Assembly (NCBI GenBank): GCA_027001525.1
Contig: JALTMR010000541.1
Location: 1-9,411 of the forward strand
DNA: 9,411 nt
Direction of reading: 5' to 3'
From: Gammaproteobacteria bacterium
Lineage (GTDB): Bacteria > Pseudomonadota > Gammaproteobacteria > Tenderiales > Tenderiaceae
The notes beneath the pieces are model-generated. The model made no database searches and had not been told where the DNA came from. It saw only the letters and a program-made list of their open reading frames with translations. Position 1 is the stretch's first letter, and every line of letters starts with the position of its first letter. Of the stretch, positions 1 to 5,715 are shown in pieces. The position numbers were made by a program, and so were the translations under genes.

Positions 1-106
1 CGCGGCCAAACTGGGCGGCAACGTGGGGTACGGTGGTGGCAAGAGCGGCGCCATCGCGCAGATGGATGTGCCAGTCGTCCGGGCGGGTGATTGTCAGTTG
101 GTCCAC
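1..106 (-). CDS. pyrC: Dihydroorotase, N-terminal part (runs off the left edge)
   Basis: Read on the minus strand from a GTG at 106-104, this frame gives a peptide containing [16 protein letters not shown]. That is the characteristic N-terminus of class II dihydroorotase (PyrC), whose HxH pair binds the catalytic zinc. The enzyme is cytoplasmic and cyclises carbamoyl aspartate to dihydroorotate in pyrimidine synthesis. Only about 35 codons are inside the window and there is no stop. The start is chosen because RPDDWHxHLRDG normally lies 5-12 residues from the N-terminus and no ATG occurs in this frame just upstream; a weak GGAA precedes it. A short out-of-frame reading frame (ATG at 141-139, stop at 96-94) overlaps the start. 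The gene diverges from the secreted DUF1566 gene. Family identity is confident; the exact start less so. Confidence 0.88.
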   Translation of the reverse strand, partial: MDQLTITRPDDWHIHLRDGAALATTVPHVAAQFGR

Positions 107-139
107 GTGTCGGTTTCCGTCATGAAATTTGTGCCTCTC

Positions 140-145
140 ATTATG
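140..145 (-). promoter_or_regulatory. Possible -10 element for pyrC
   Basis: The minus strand reads CATAAT, one mismatch from the sigma-70 -10 consensus, about 34 nt upstream of the proposed pyrC GTG. No convincing -35 hexamer is seen at 16-18 bp spacing. The assignment rests on position and the single hexamer only. Confidence 0.25.
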
Positions 146-223
146 CCACCGCCGGCCGATGAATTTGTCGCATTGATCGAATTTTATCCGCTTTTGCCAT
201 CCCCTCCCCGCGATGGGCCGGTA

Positions 224-229
224 TATAAT
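224..229 (+). promoter_or_regulatory. Consensus -10 box for the first DUF1566 gene
   Basis: A perfect TATAAT lies 59 bases upstream of the ATG at 289, predicting a transcript leader of roughly 50 nt. The spacer and the -35 position (about 201-206) are C-rich and match no -35 consensus, so the promoter may depend on an activator. A TTGCCA at 194-199 is 24 bp away, too far to serve as a normal -35. Confidence 0.45.
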
Positions 230-288
230 GGCCGCGGAGGAGGGGGAATAGGCTTCGAAAAAGAGACTTAGACCCCAAGGAGATGAAC

Positions 289-813
289 ATGAAGTTCAGG
301 TATTTGTTATCGGCTGTCCTGTTTGTGGTAATGGCCGGGCCTGCTGTGGCTGTCCAGAAGTGCGATGACGGAAAGCCGGAAACCACCCCCGTCAGCCGCT
401 TTAAAGATAATGGCGACGGCACCATTACTGACAAGCAGACCAAACATACCTGGCTGCGCTGCGCGGTGGGCATGACGTGGGATGGAAAGAGTTGCGCCGG
501 AAAATCCCTGGAGTACAGCTACTCAGAGGCCTTGGCCGTTGCTGATGAGTTGAATGGGGGCAAGGTGGGCGGCCGGAGTGATTGGCGCTTGCCGACGATT
601 GCCGAGCTGGAGAGTATTGTGGAGCAGCGTTGTTTCAGTCCGGCAATTAACCTGGATGTCTTTCCCTATTCGCCCCAGTCCGGGTTTTGGAGCAGTACGG
701 ATAACCCCGGTCTGCTGACTTCGCGGGTGATGCTGCTGCACTTCTATAATGGCAACGCCTATATCGCGAATAAAACGCAGACATGGCGGCTTCGTTTGAT
801 TGCCGACAAGTAA
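289..813 (+). CDS. Secreted DUF1566 (Lcl C-terminal domain) protein, copy 1
   Basis: This 174-residue protein starts with a typical Sec signal peptide (residues 1-21, ending AVA), so the mature product is exported. Residues 37-48 carry the DNGDGTxTD motif. WRLP follows at 99-102, then a [10 protein letters not shown] segment and an FWSST motif at 133-137. These are hallmarks of DUF1566/Lcl_C (PF07603), named after the C-terminal domain of a Legionella collagen-like adhesin. Cysteines at 25, 58, 69 and 115 could form two disulfides. The start at 289 is preferred over the in-frame ATG at 283 because AAGGAG (277-282) sits 6 nt upstream of 289 but directly abuts 283. There is no collagen-like repeat or anchor; the domain stands alone. 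A close paralogue lies at 2252-2779. The biochemical role is unknown; carbohydrate or surface binding is inferred only from the family. Confidence 0.88.
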   Translation: MKFRYLLSAVLFVVMAGPAVAVQKCDDGKPETTPVSRFKDNGDGTITDKQTKHTWLRCAVGMTWDGKSCAGKSLEYSYSEALAVADELNGGKVGGRSDWRLPTIAELESIVEQRCFSPAINLDVFPYSPQSGFWSSTDNPGLLTSRVMLLHFYNGNAYIANKTQTWRLRLIADK

Positions 814-980
814 GTGTTTCTGATGCCGCTGAATTCTTCCCTGGTCTTTTTCACTGACTGTGGGGAAGGGTTTGGTGGGTGTTAGTATGCCTGCCTGATG
901 ATCTTCGTCTTCATCTCGCTGTTTTTGGTCAGTCTTGCCCGGCCCCTAAATCAGGTGCTTCAGGGGACTGATGCGCTCTG
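814..980 (+). other. Intergenic stretch before the palindromic element
   Basis: No credible gene is seen. Two weak secondary structures are visible. The first pairs CTTCCC (836-841) with GGGAAG (863-868) around a large loop. The second pairs TCAGT (929-933) with ACTGA (967-971), enclosing CCCCT (943-947) with AGGGG (962-966). Neither is followed by a proper T-run, so neither is called a terminator. Together with the element at 981-1131 and a short tail, this makes up the 357-base gap upstream of truA. Confidence 0.5.
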
Positions 981-1131
981 TGTAGCAGGTTGTTGAACTT
1001 CTGCTCAGAGAGCACGATACATTGCTAAAACCCGCCTCAATATGCCCGTTTACGCCAGTAGGCGGCGCTTTGATTCGGCTGCTTTTGCCTTGTCTCGTGC
1101 TCACCTGAGCTAGTTTCAATGACCCGCTAAA
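981..1131. mobile_element. Imperfect palindrome of about 150 bp, candidate foldback MITE
   Basis: The left arm (981-1030) and the reverse complement of the right arm (1081-1131) align over about 50 bases with roughly three quarters identity and a few small gaps. Shared blocks include TAGC.GG at the tips, TTGAA, GCTCAG and GAGCACGA. Weaker complementarity (CCG..TCAA..GCC) continues towards the centre near 1056, so the whole element could fold into one long hairpin. Both tips carry TA (983-984 and 1128-1129), compatible with a TA target duplication. There is no coding capacity, and such a structure fits a non-autonomous element mobilised in trans. The tip sequence reminds me of repeats in other gammaproteobacteria, but I cannot verify that here. 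It ends about 40 bp before the truA ATG. Confidence 0.6.
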
Positions 1132-1133
1132 AT
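1128..1133 (+). promoter_or_regulatory. Possible -10 element for truA at the palindrome edge
   Basis: TAAAAT, one mismatch from the -10 consensus, straddles the right end of the palindromic element and lies 37 bp before the truA ATG. No good -35 is present at 16-18 bp. If real, the element would supply part of the truA promoter. Confidence 0.22.
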
Positions 1134-1170
1134 TTGAAATTGGCTCTCTATCTCTTGGTTGGCGAACTCT

Positions 1171-1950
1171 ATGCGTATTGCTTTGGGCGTTGAATATGAT
1201 GGCACCGGGTTTTCCGGCTGGCAGTTGCAGGTGGGCGTTCGTACGGTGCAAGGTTGCCTGGAAGAGGCGTTGTCGCAGGTGGCGGCTCAGCCCGTTCGGG
1301 TTCACTGTGCCGGGCGCACAGATGCCGGTGTCCACGGGGCGGAACAGGTGGTCCATTTTGATACGGAAGCCGAGCGCTCCATGCGTTCATGGGTCTATGG
1401 CGCCAATGCCAATCTCCCCAAAGAGGTGGCGGTGTTGTGGGCAACGCCAGTGGCTGAAGCCTTTCACGCCCGCTTTAGCGCTTGTCGGCGCAGTTATCGT
1501 TACGTTATATACAATCGCTCCGTTCGGCCAACCTTTCTGGCCTGGCGTACCACCTGGGACTATCGCCCGTTGAATGAGGCGTTGATGCATGAGGCGGCTC
1601 AGGCATTAGTCGGGGAGCACGACTTCTCTTCCTTTCGGGCGCAGGGGTGTCAGGCCAAGAGCCCTGTGAGAGCAGTCCACAGCGTGGCGGTCTCTCGCCA
1701 GGGGGAGCTGATTTTCATCGATATCGAAGCCAACGCCTTTCTCCATCATATGGTACGCAATATTGCCGGCGTACTGATGGCCATTGGTGCCGGTGAGCAG
1801 CCGGTGACCTGGGTGAGCGAGGTATTGCAGCACCGGAATCGTGCTCGGGGTGGGGTGACCGCCCCGCCCTCTGGTCTCTACCTGACGAGCGTGGGTTATC
1901 CCGAAGAATTTGATCTGCCGCAAATTCGCCACAGCTCCGCCCTCTGGTAA
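1171..1950 (+). CDS. truA: tRNA pseudouridine(38-40) synthase TruA
   Basis: The 259-residue product converts U38, U39 and U40 in the anticodon stem-loop of many tRNAs to pseudouridine in the cytoplasm. It opens with IALGVEYDGTGFSGWQ and carries the catalytic block CAGRTDAGVHG, with the nucleophilic aspartate at residue 51 (Asp60 in E. coli TruA). Later come FHARFSA, RYRYVIYN, FLHHMVRNIAGVLM and a C-terminal GLYLTSVGYP, all family signatures, and the length is near full size. The ATG at 1171 is preferred over an in-frame TTG at 1159, which would add four residues; neither has a strong ribosome binding site. The gene is flanked by two DUF1566 paralogues and preceded by a palindromic repeat rather than by the usual upstream neighbours. 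Function is highly confident. Confidence 0.96.
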   Translation: MRIALGVEYDGTGFSGWQLQVGVRTVQGCLEEALSQVAAQPVRVHCAGRTDAGVHGAEQVVHFDTEAERSMRSWVYGANANLPKEVAVLWATPVAEAFHARFSACRRSYRYVIYNRSVRPTFLAWRTTWDYRPLNEALMHEAAQALVGEHDFSSFRAQGCQAKSPVRAVHSVAVSRQGELIFIDIEANAFLHHMVRNIAGVLMAIGAGEQPVTWVSEVLQHRNRARGGVTAPPSGLYLTSVGYPEEFDLPQIRHSSALW

Positions 1951-2116
1951 TGGGTGTTTATCTCCGGTTCAGCTTTCGATGCCTAAGCTAGCCCCCTTTA
2001 ATGGATGCTGACTGGGACGATTGAGGCGCTATTCCGGGGAGGCGTAGCGACCTGCTCTCTTTATTCCTGTTATTTCTTTCCGCCTGGAAGTGAAAAGAGG
2101 CGTGGCCAGTCGGTGC

Positions 2117-2150
2117 AGTGACCGCTTTGGGGTGGTCATTCTTTTTGCTT
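2117..2150 (+). terminator. Probable rho-independent terminator downstream of truA
   Basis: Bases 2117-2125 pair with 2132-2140 in a 9-bp stem (two G-U pairs) around a 6-base loop. The T-rich run CTTTTTGCTTTG follows at once. It sits about 170 bases after the truA stop and just over 100 bases before the second DUF1566 start, so it would insulate that gene. The modest stem makes the call tentative. The rest of the 301-base gap (1951-2251) shows no gene. Confidence 0.42.
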
Positions 2151-2175
2151 TGCATTTCATCACAATAGGCCCCTG

Positions 2176-2203
2176 CTGAACTCGATCCAATGGTCGATAT
2201 ACA
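2176..2203 (+). promoter_or_regulatory. Possible sigma-70 promoter for the second DUF1566 gene
   Basis: CTGAAC (2176-2181) and TATACA (2198-2203) are spaced by 16 bp, giving a predicted leader of about 40 nt before the ATG at 2252. The -35 matches consensus at only about three positions. The -10 region loosely resembles that of the paralogue (ATGG then TATA at similar distances), which mildly supports it. Confidence 0.3.
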
Positions 2204-2251
2204 GGCAGTTGTTTCTGTTCTGGCGTGCAAGCAAATGACGAGGAGGAGTTT

Positions 2252-2779
2252 ATGAAGAAACTGACGTGGGTGCTGGCCGGGAGCGTGCTGGCATTGGTCA
2301 TGGGGCCGGTGGGTGCGGCCCAGACGTGTGATGTTAACAAAGCGGAGTCGACCCCCTCGAGCCGTTTTAAAGATAACGGCGATGGCACTGTCACCGACAC
2401 CAGAACCAAGCTGACCTGGCGTCACTGTGCATTGGGAATGAGCTGGAACGGGCAGACCTGTGAGGGGCAGAGCGCCTCCTACGATTTTGTAAATGCCAAA
2501 ATTGCCATCGAAGAGCTAAATGCAGCGGGGGATAGCAAGCACTCGGACTGGCGACTGCCCTCCAGACAAGAGCTGGCCAGTATCGTTGAAGCGCGCTGTT
2601 TCAAGCCAGCGATCAATCTGGACGTTTTTCCCTACTCCCCGGAGTCAGGTTTTTGGACCGGCACCGAGGTTGATGGGGTGATTGCCCCCCGCGTCACCGT
2701 GATCCACTTTATCAACGGCGGGGCGTACATCGCGAACAAAACACAGGCATGGCGCGTTCGTCCTGTGGTGGGCAAGTAG
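2252..2779 (+). CDS. Secreted DUF1566 (Lcl C-terminal domain) protein, copy 2
   Basis: The 175-residue protein is collinear with the product of the gene at 289-813. It has a Sec signal peptide (about residues 1-23, ending GAA), [17 protein letters not shown] at 99-103, the shared [11 protein letters not shown] and SGFW blocks, and a near-identical [10 protein letters not shown] ending. Cysteines at 26, 59, 70 and 116 match those of copy 1 one for one, arguing for conserved disulfides. The start is ATG 2252, with AGGAGG at 2241-2246 five bases upstream; an in-frame GTG at 2225 lies before that site and would spoil the signal peptide. The middle region and the last ten residues have diverged most. 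The gene converges with the pilin gene, with only 19 bp between stops. Export and family are well supported; ligand and role are unknown. Confidence 0.88.
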   Translation: MKKLTWVLAGSVLALVMGPVGAAQTCDVNKAESTPSSRFKDNGDGTVTDTRTKLTWRHCALGMSWNGQTCEGQSASYDFVNAKIAIEELNAAGDSKHSDWRLPSRQELASIVEARCFKPAINLDVFPYSPESGFWTGTEVDGVIAPRVTVIHFINGGAYIANKTQAWRVRPVVGK

Positions 2780-2785
2780 TCCCTT

Positions 2786-2811
2786 CTATCTGCACTGGCT
2801 ATCTGCACTGG
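2786..2811. repeat. Perfect 13-bp tandem duplication over the pilin stop codon
   Basis: CTATCTGCACTGG occurs twice back to back (2786-2798 and 2799-2811). The right copy encodes the last residues (QCR) and TAG stop of the minus-strand pilin gene; the left copy is an untranslated duplicate just past that stop. It looks like a small slippage or repair duplication. Confidence 0.9.
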
Positions 2812-3251
2812 GGAGGAAGGTACTTTTCAACAATGGTGCCCGCGTCGCACGCCCATGTGACGCCCCCCTTGGTGGCGCTGGGGTAGAAAATAATGGTGTT
2901 GTTGCTCCCCAGTTGCGGCAGTTCATCGCTGTTGTAGGTGAGGATGATGGCACCGGCCACGGGGGTGTTGCTGATTTCGATGCTGGTGAGGAGTTTGGTG
3001 CTGTAGGTCTCTTTTGCCAGAAAGCCGGCGTCGCTGTTGTTGCCGAACCAGCTCATGTTGGTGAGGTAGTTTTCGGTGATCGCCAGTTTCATTGGCGCCG
3101 CCAGAGGGAGCTCCGCCGCAATCTGCGTACGCATCTTGTAACCGTGGTAGCTGGGAAGTGCGACCACAGCCAAAATGCTGACGATGAACAGGGCGATCAT
3201 CAGTTCGAGAATGGTGTAGCCCGCACAATCGGCTCTGCTGTCTCTTGTCAT
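2799..3251 (-). CDS. Type IVa pilin-like protein (PilA/PF00114 type)
   Basis: The 150-residue product has a class III leader ending in glycine 11, followed by YTILELMIALFIVSILAVV. The glutamate at mature position 5 (residue 16) and a hydrophobic helix are as expected for prepilin peptidase processing at the inner membrane. Tyrosine rather than phenylalanine occupies mature position 1. The C-terminus has a WAC..KYLPPQC arrangement, C134 and C149 separated by 13 residues, matching the disulfide-bonded D-region of type IVa pilins. The globular part (SIEISNTPVAGAIILTY, GGVTWAC) fits PF00114 better than general-secretion pseudopilins. The ATG lies 2 nt after the stop of the HAMP gene, so the two are probably co-transcribed and translationally coupled. 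No assembly ATPase, secretin or prepilin peptidase is nearby, so it would use machinery encoded elsewhere. It could be a major-type or accessory pilin. Confidence 0.87.
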   Translation of the reverse strand: MTRDSRADCAGYTILELMIALFIVSILAVVALPSYHGYKMRTQIAAELPLAAPMKLAITENYLTNMSWFGNNSDAGFLAKETYSTKLLTSIEISNTPVAGAIILTYNSDELPQLGSNNTIIFYPSATKGGVTWACDAGTIVEKYLPPQCR

Positions 3252-3253
3252 CG

Positions 3254-3772
3254 TTACGAACCGCTTGAGTGGTTGTCCAGGCGGTAGTGTGACAGTTGCT
3301 GAACCAGCTGGTCCGCCAGCGCCCGTTGCTCTCCAGTCTCCTTCAGTGCCTCTCTCAGTTGTGCTGCAAGCGTTTGCGAGTCGCCGATGCGGCGTTTCAG
3401 GTCGATGAGCGTCTCGTTGAAAATGTCGGCTGTTTCGTGAAAATGGTCGTGGCTGCGCAGGCTCATGGTGAAGTTCAGCTCGCCCTCTTTGATGTTTTTC
3501 AGCGACCGCTCAAGTACAAACAGTGGGCCGGCGATGCGGTGGCTCTCCTTGATGCTCAAGCGGTAGATCAAACCGAGCGAAACCAGTTCGGCTGCCGCGA
3601 TGACGTAGGCCAGGGTCTCTTTAAGCTGCTGGATGTCTGTCATTGATTCAACAATGAAGTAGCCCACAACAAACAGAATGTTGATCAGAATGAACAGGGC
3701 CAGCGTGATAATCAGCGCAATGTTGTGCTGAAATTTCCTTTTGACGATGATGCTCTTGCGTTTTTCACCCAT
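3254..3772 (-). CDS. Two-TM membrane protein with HAMP domain and coiled coil, no output domain
   Basis: The 172-residue product has a basic N-terminus (MGEKRKS), a membrane segment at about 18-41, a short loop of some 12 residues, a second segment at about 54-70, then a HAMP-like region (71-120: HRIAGPLFVLERSLKNI.EGEL). An amphipathic coiled-coil tail (about 125-162) rich in Leu, Gln and Glu follows. Full chemoreceptors and kinases continue into a signalling or kinase domain; this one simply stops, and there is almost no periplasmic sensor. The start at 3772 is chosen because GGAAGAG lies just upstream and an earlier in-frame ATG (3916) would add a non-membrane extension running across the trpF start. 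It leads a two-gene unit with the pilin. A role in signalling to, or organising, pili is inferred from that neighbour only. Confidence 0.8.
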   Translation of the reverse strand: MGEKRKSIIVKRKFQHNIALIITLALFILINILFVVGYFIVESMTDIQQLKETLAYVIAAAELVSLGLIYRLSIKESHRIAGPLFVLERSLKNIKEGELNFTMSLRSHDHFHETADIFNETLIDLKRRIGDSQTLAAQLREALKETGEQRALADQLVQQLSHYRLDNHSSGS

Positions 3773-3867
3773 AGCTCTTCCATAAAATGCGATGGCTCGT
3801 TGTCTGTTTGTCGGCTTTCGGGCTGGAAACTGGAGCCACTTTGAGGGCGGTGCCGGGGAGCCAAATC

Positions 3868-3876
3868 TGATAGAAT
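3868..3876 (+). promoter_or_regulatory. Extended -10 promoter for the trpFBA cluster
   Basis: TGATAGAAT matches the extended -10 pattern TGnTATAAT with one mismatch. No good -35 is visible at normal spacing, which is acceptable for extended -10 promoters. The predicted start near 3883 leaves only about 14 nt before the trpF ATG, just enough for GGAG (3888-3891). Confidence 0.5.
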
Positions 3877-3896
3877 CGGGCTCTTTTGGAGCCGCC

Positions 3897-4526
3897 ATGG
3901 CGCATACGCGAATCAAAATTTGTGGTATTACCCGGCCGCAGGACGGGCTCGATGCCGCCCGCCTGGGGGCCGATGCGTTGGGGTTTGTCTTTTATCCACC
4001 CAGCCCGCGGGCGGTGGATGCCGAACAGGCAAAAGCCGTGATCGATGTGTTGCCGCCTTTTGTGACCACCGTGGCGCTCTTTGTGAACCCGGCCCAGCAT
4101 GAAGTTGAGCAGGTATTGCGACGGGTGGCACCGGATCTGATCCAGTTTCACGGTGACGAGTCCCCCGAGTTTTGCGCGCAATTTGCGCGGCCCTACATCA
4201 AAGCGGTTCGGATGCGTCCCGATGTGGCACTGGATCAGCTAGCCCGGCAGCACTATAAAGCGCAGGCCCTGTTGCTGGATGCCTACCAGCCGGGGGTGGC
4301 GGGCGGGACGGGGGAGACCTTCGGCTGGGACCGCGTTCCCCGGAATTTTTCAATGCCGATTGTGCTGGCCGGTGGTCTCACCCCCGGCAATGTCGGTGAA
4401 GCGATTGAGCAGGTTCGCCCCTACGCTGTGGATGTCAGCGGCGGTGTGGAGGCGGCTAAAGGTATTAAAGATGCTGCGAAAATCGCAGCGTTCATGCGAG
4501 GAGTAAAATGTGTCGAAGTTGATTGA
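3897..4526 (+). CDS. trpF: Phosphoribosylanthranilate isomerase
   Basis: The 209-residue TIM-barrel enzyme performs the Amadori rearrangement of phosphoribosylanthranilate to carboxyphenylaminodeoxyribulose phosphate, the third committed step of tryptophan synthesis. [11 protein letters not shown] places the catalytic cysteine at residue 9. LLLDAY places the catalytic aspartate at residue 128, and the phosphate-binding loops are seen in [10 protein letters not shown] and VDVSGGVE. Length is typical for a monofunctional TrpF, not fused to TrpC. The ATG at 3897 is chosen over an upstream in-frame ATG at 3792 because GGAG (3888-3891) lies 5 nt before it, TrpF proteins start only a few residues before KICGIT, and the putative promoter lies between the two starts. 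The 3' end overlaps trpB by 17 nt. It diverges from the HAMP-pilin unit. Confidence 0.96.
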   Translation: MAHTRIKICGITRPQDGLDAARLGADALGFVFYPPSPRAVDAEQAKAVIDVLPPFVTTVALFVNPAQHEVEQVLRRVAPDLIQFHGDESPEFCAQFARPYIKAVRMRPDVALDQLARQHYKAQALLLDAYQPGVAGGTGETFGWDRVPRNFSMPIVLAGGLTPGNVGEAIEQVRPYAVDVSGGVEAAKGIKDAAKIAAFMRGVKCVEVD

Positions 4527-5715
4527 CTCTCTGCCGGATGAGAACGGCCATTTCGGTGTCTACGGCGGTCGTTTTGTGGCCGAGACATTGATGGAGGCGT
4601 TGGAAGAGCTCCAGAGTGTTTACGACAAAATGAAGAATGACGCCGAGTTTCAGGCGGAGTTCGACGCCGACCTGGCTCACTACGTGGGCCGACCGTCACC
4701 GCTCTATTTTGCCCGGCGTTGGACTGACATTCTCGGCGGTGCCAGGGTCTACCTCAAACGAGAGGATCTCAATCACACCGGTGCCCACAAGATCAACAAC
4801 ACCATTGGTCAGGCACTGCTGGCCAAACGCATGGGCAAGACCCGTATTATCGCCGAAACCGGCGCTGGCCAGCACGGCGTTGCCTCGGCCACCGTGGCGG
4901 CCCGGCTGGGGCTGGAGTGCGTGGTCTACATGGGGGCTGACGACGTCAAGCGTCAGGCGCTCAACGTCTACCGGATGCGCCTGCTGGGGGCAACGGTTGT
5001 GCCGGTGGAATCGGGCTCCAGGACGCTGAAGGATGCCCTCAACGAAGCCATGCGCGACTGGGTGACCAATATCGACAACACCTTCTATATTATCGGCACC
5101 GTGGCGGGGCCTCACCCCTACCCGGCGATGGTGCGGGATTTTCAATGTGTCATCGGGCGCGAAGCACGCCGGCAGATCCAGCAGGCTGAAGGTCGTTTGC
5201 CGGATGCGCTGGTGGCCTGCGTGGGTGGTGGCTCCAACGCCATTGGTCTGTTTTATCCTTTTCTGGATGATGAGGGCGTGGCTTTGTACGGTGTCGAAGG
5301 TGGTGGGGATGGCCCGGAGACGGATCGCCACGCTGCGCCGTTATGCTCGGGCCGACCCGGTGTGCTGCACGGCAATCGCACCTACCTGATGGAGGATGAC
5401 AACGGCCAGATTATCGAAACCCACTCCATTTCGGCCGGGCTGGACTACCCCGGCGTGGGGCCGGAGCACGCCTGGTTGAAAGATATTGGCCGCGCCAACT
5501 ATGTCGCCGTGACAGATGCCGAAGCGTTGCAGGCCTTTCACGATTTAACCCGTTTCGAAGGCATTATGCCGGCATTGGAGTCGAGCCACGCCCTGGCTCA
5601 CGGGGCCAAGCTGGCCGCGTCGATGGATAAGGACAACGTTATTATTGTGAACCTCTCCGGTCGTGGAGATAAAGACATCCACACCGTCGCGGGCTTGGAA
5701 GGAATCAAAGTATGA
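4510..5715 (+). CDS. trpB: Tryptophan synthase beta subunit
   Basis: The 401-residue PLP enzyme condenses indole, channelled from TrpA, with L-serine to give L-tryptophan, in an alpha2-beta2 complex. HTGAHKINN carries the PLP lysine at residue 94, ETGAGQHG the catalytic glutamate at 116, and GGGSN at 239-243 binds the cofactor phosphate; [16 protein letters not shown] and NLSGRGDKD are also intact. It starts with GTG at 4510, with GAGGAG (4498-4503) six bases upstream. An ATG at 4508, two bases earlier and overlapping, is out of frame and hits a stop after four codons. The gene overlaps trpF by 17 nt and trpA by 4 nt, so coupled translation is likely. One oddity is TDRH at 271-274, where many TrpB proteins have a glycine in place of D272. 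Confidence 0.97.
   Translation: MSKLIDSLPDENGHFGVYGGRFVAETLMEALEELQSVYDKMKNDAEFQAEFDADLAHYVGRPSPLYFARRWTDILGGARVYLKREDLNHTGAHKINNTIGQALLAKRMGKTRIIAETGAGQHGVASATVAARLGLECVVYMGADDVKRQALNVYRMRLLGATVVPVESGSRTLKDALNEAMRDWVTNIDNTFYIIGTVAGPHPYPAMVRDFQCVIGREARRQIQQAEGRLPDALVACVGGGSNAIGLFYPFLDDEGVALYGVEGGGDGPETDRHAAPLCSGRPGVLHGNRTYLMEDDNGQIIETHSISAGLDYPGVGPEHAWLKDIGRANYVAVTDAEALQAFHDLTRFEGIMPALESSHALAHGAKLAASMDKDNVIIVNLSGRGDKDIHTVAGLEGIKV

Noticed and set aside
194..229. TTGCCA (194-199) paired with TATAAT as a full sigma-70 promoter
   Set aside because: The spacing is 24 bp, well outside the usual range.
836..868. Hairpin CTTCCC/GGGAAG as a terminator for the first DUF1566 gene
   Set aside because: The loop is about 21 bases and only TTT follows; too weak to call.
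814..1170. Decayed gene remnant upstream of truA
   Set aside because: No frame gives a recognisable family fragment; the palindromic element accounts for much of the gap better.
946..1356. Minus-strand open frame across the palindrome and truA
   Set aside because: It runs from antisense truA into the repeat, has no recognisable domain, and has no basis apart from being open.
2034..2102. Short inverted pairs (CGCTA/TAGCG, CGCCT/AGGCG) after truA
   Set aside because: They are five-base stems with loops over 10 bases, expected by chance.
3296..3646. Plus-strand open frame inside the HAMP gene
   Set aside because: It is antisense to a gene with clear membrane segments and a HAMP region, and has no ribosome site or family resemblance.
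3792..3896. N-terminal extension of TrpF by 35 residues
   Set aside because: The family starts just before KICGIT, the good ribosome site is at 3888-3891, and the likely promoter lies inside the extension.
4696..5331. 211-codon minus-strand open frame
   Set aside because: It is a shadow of trpB; the sense strand has a complete, motif-rich enzyme.
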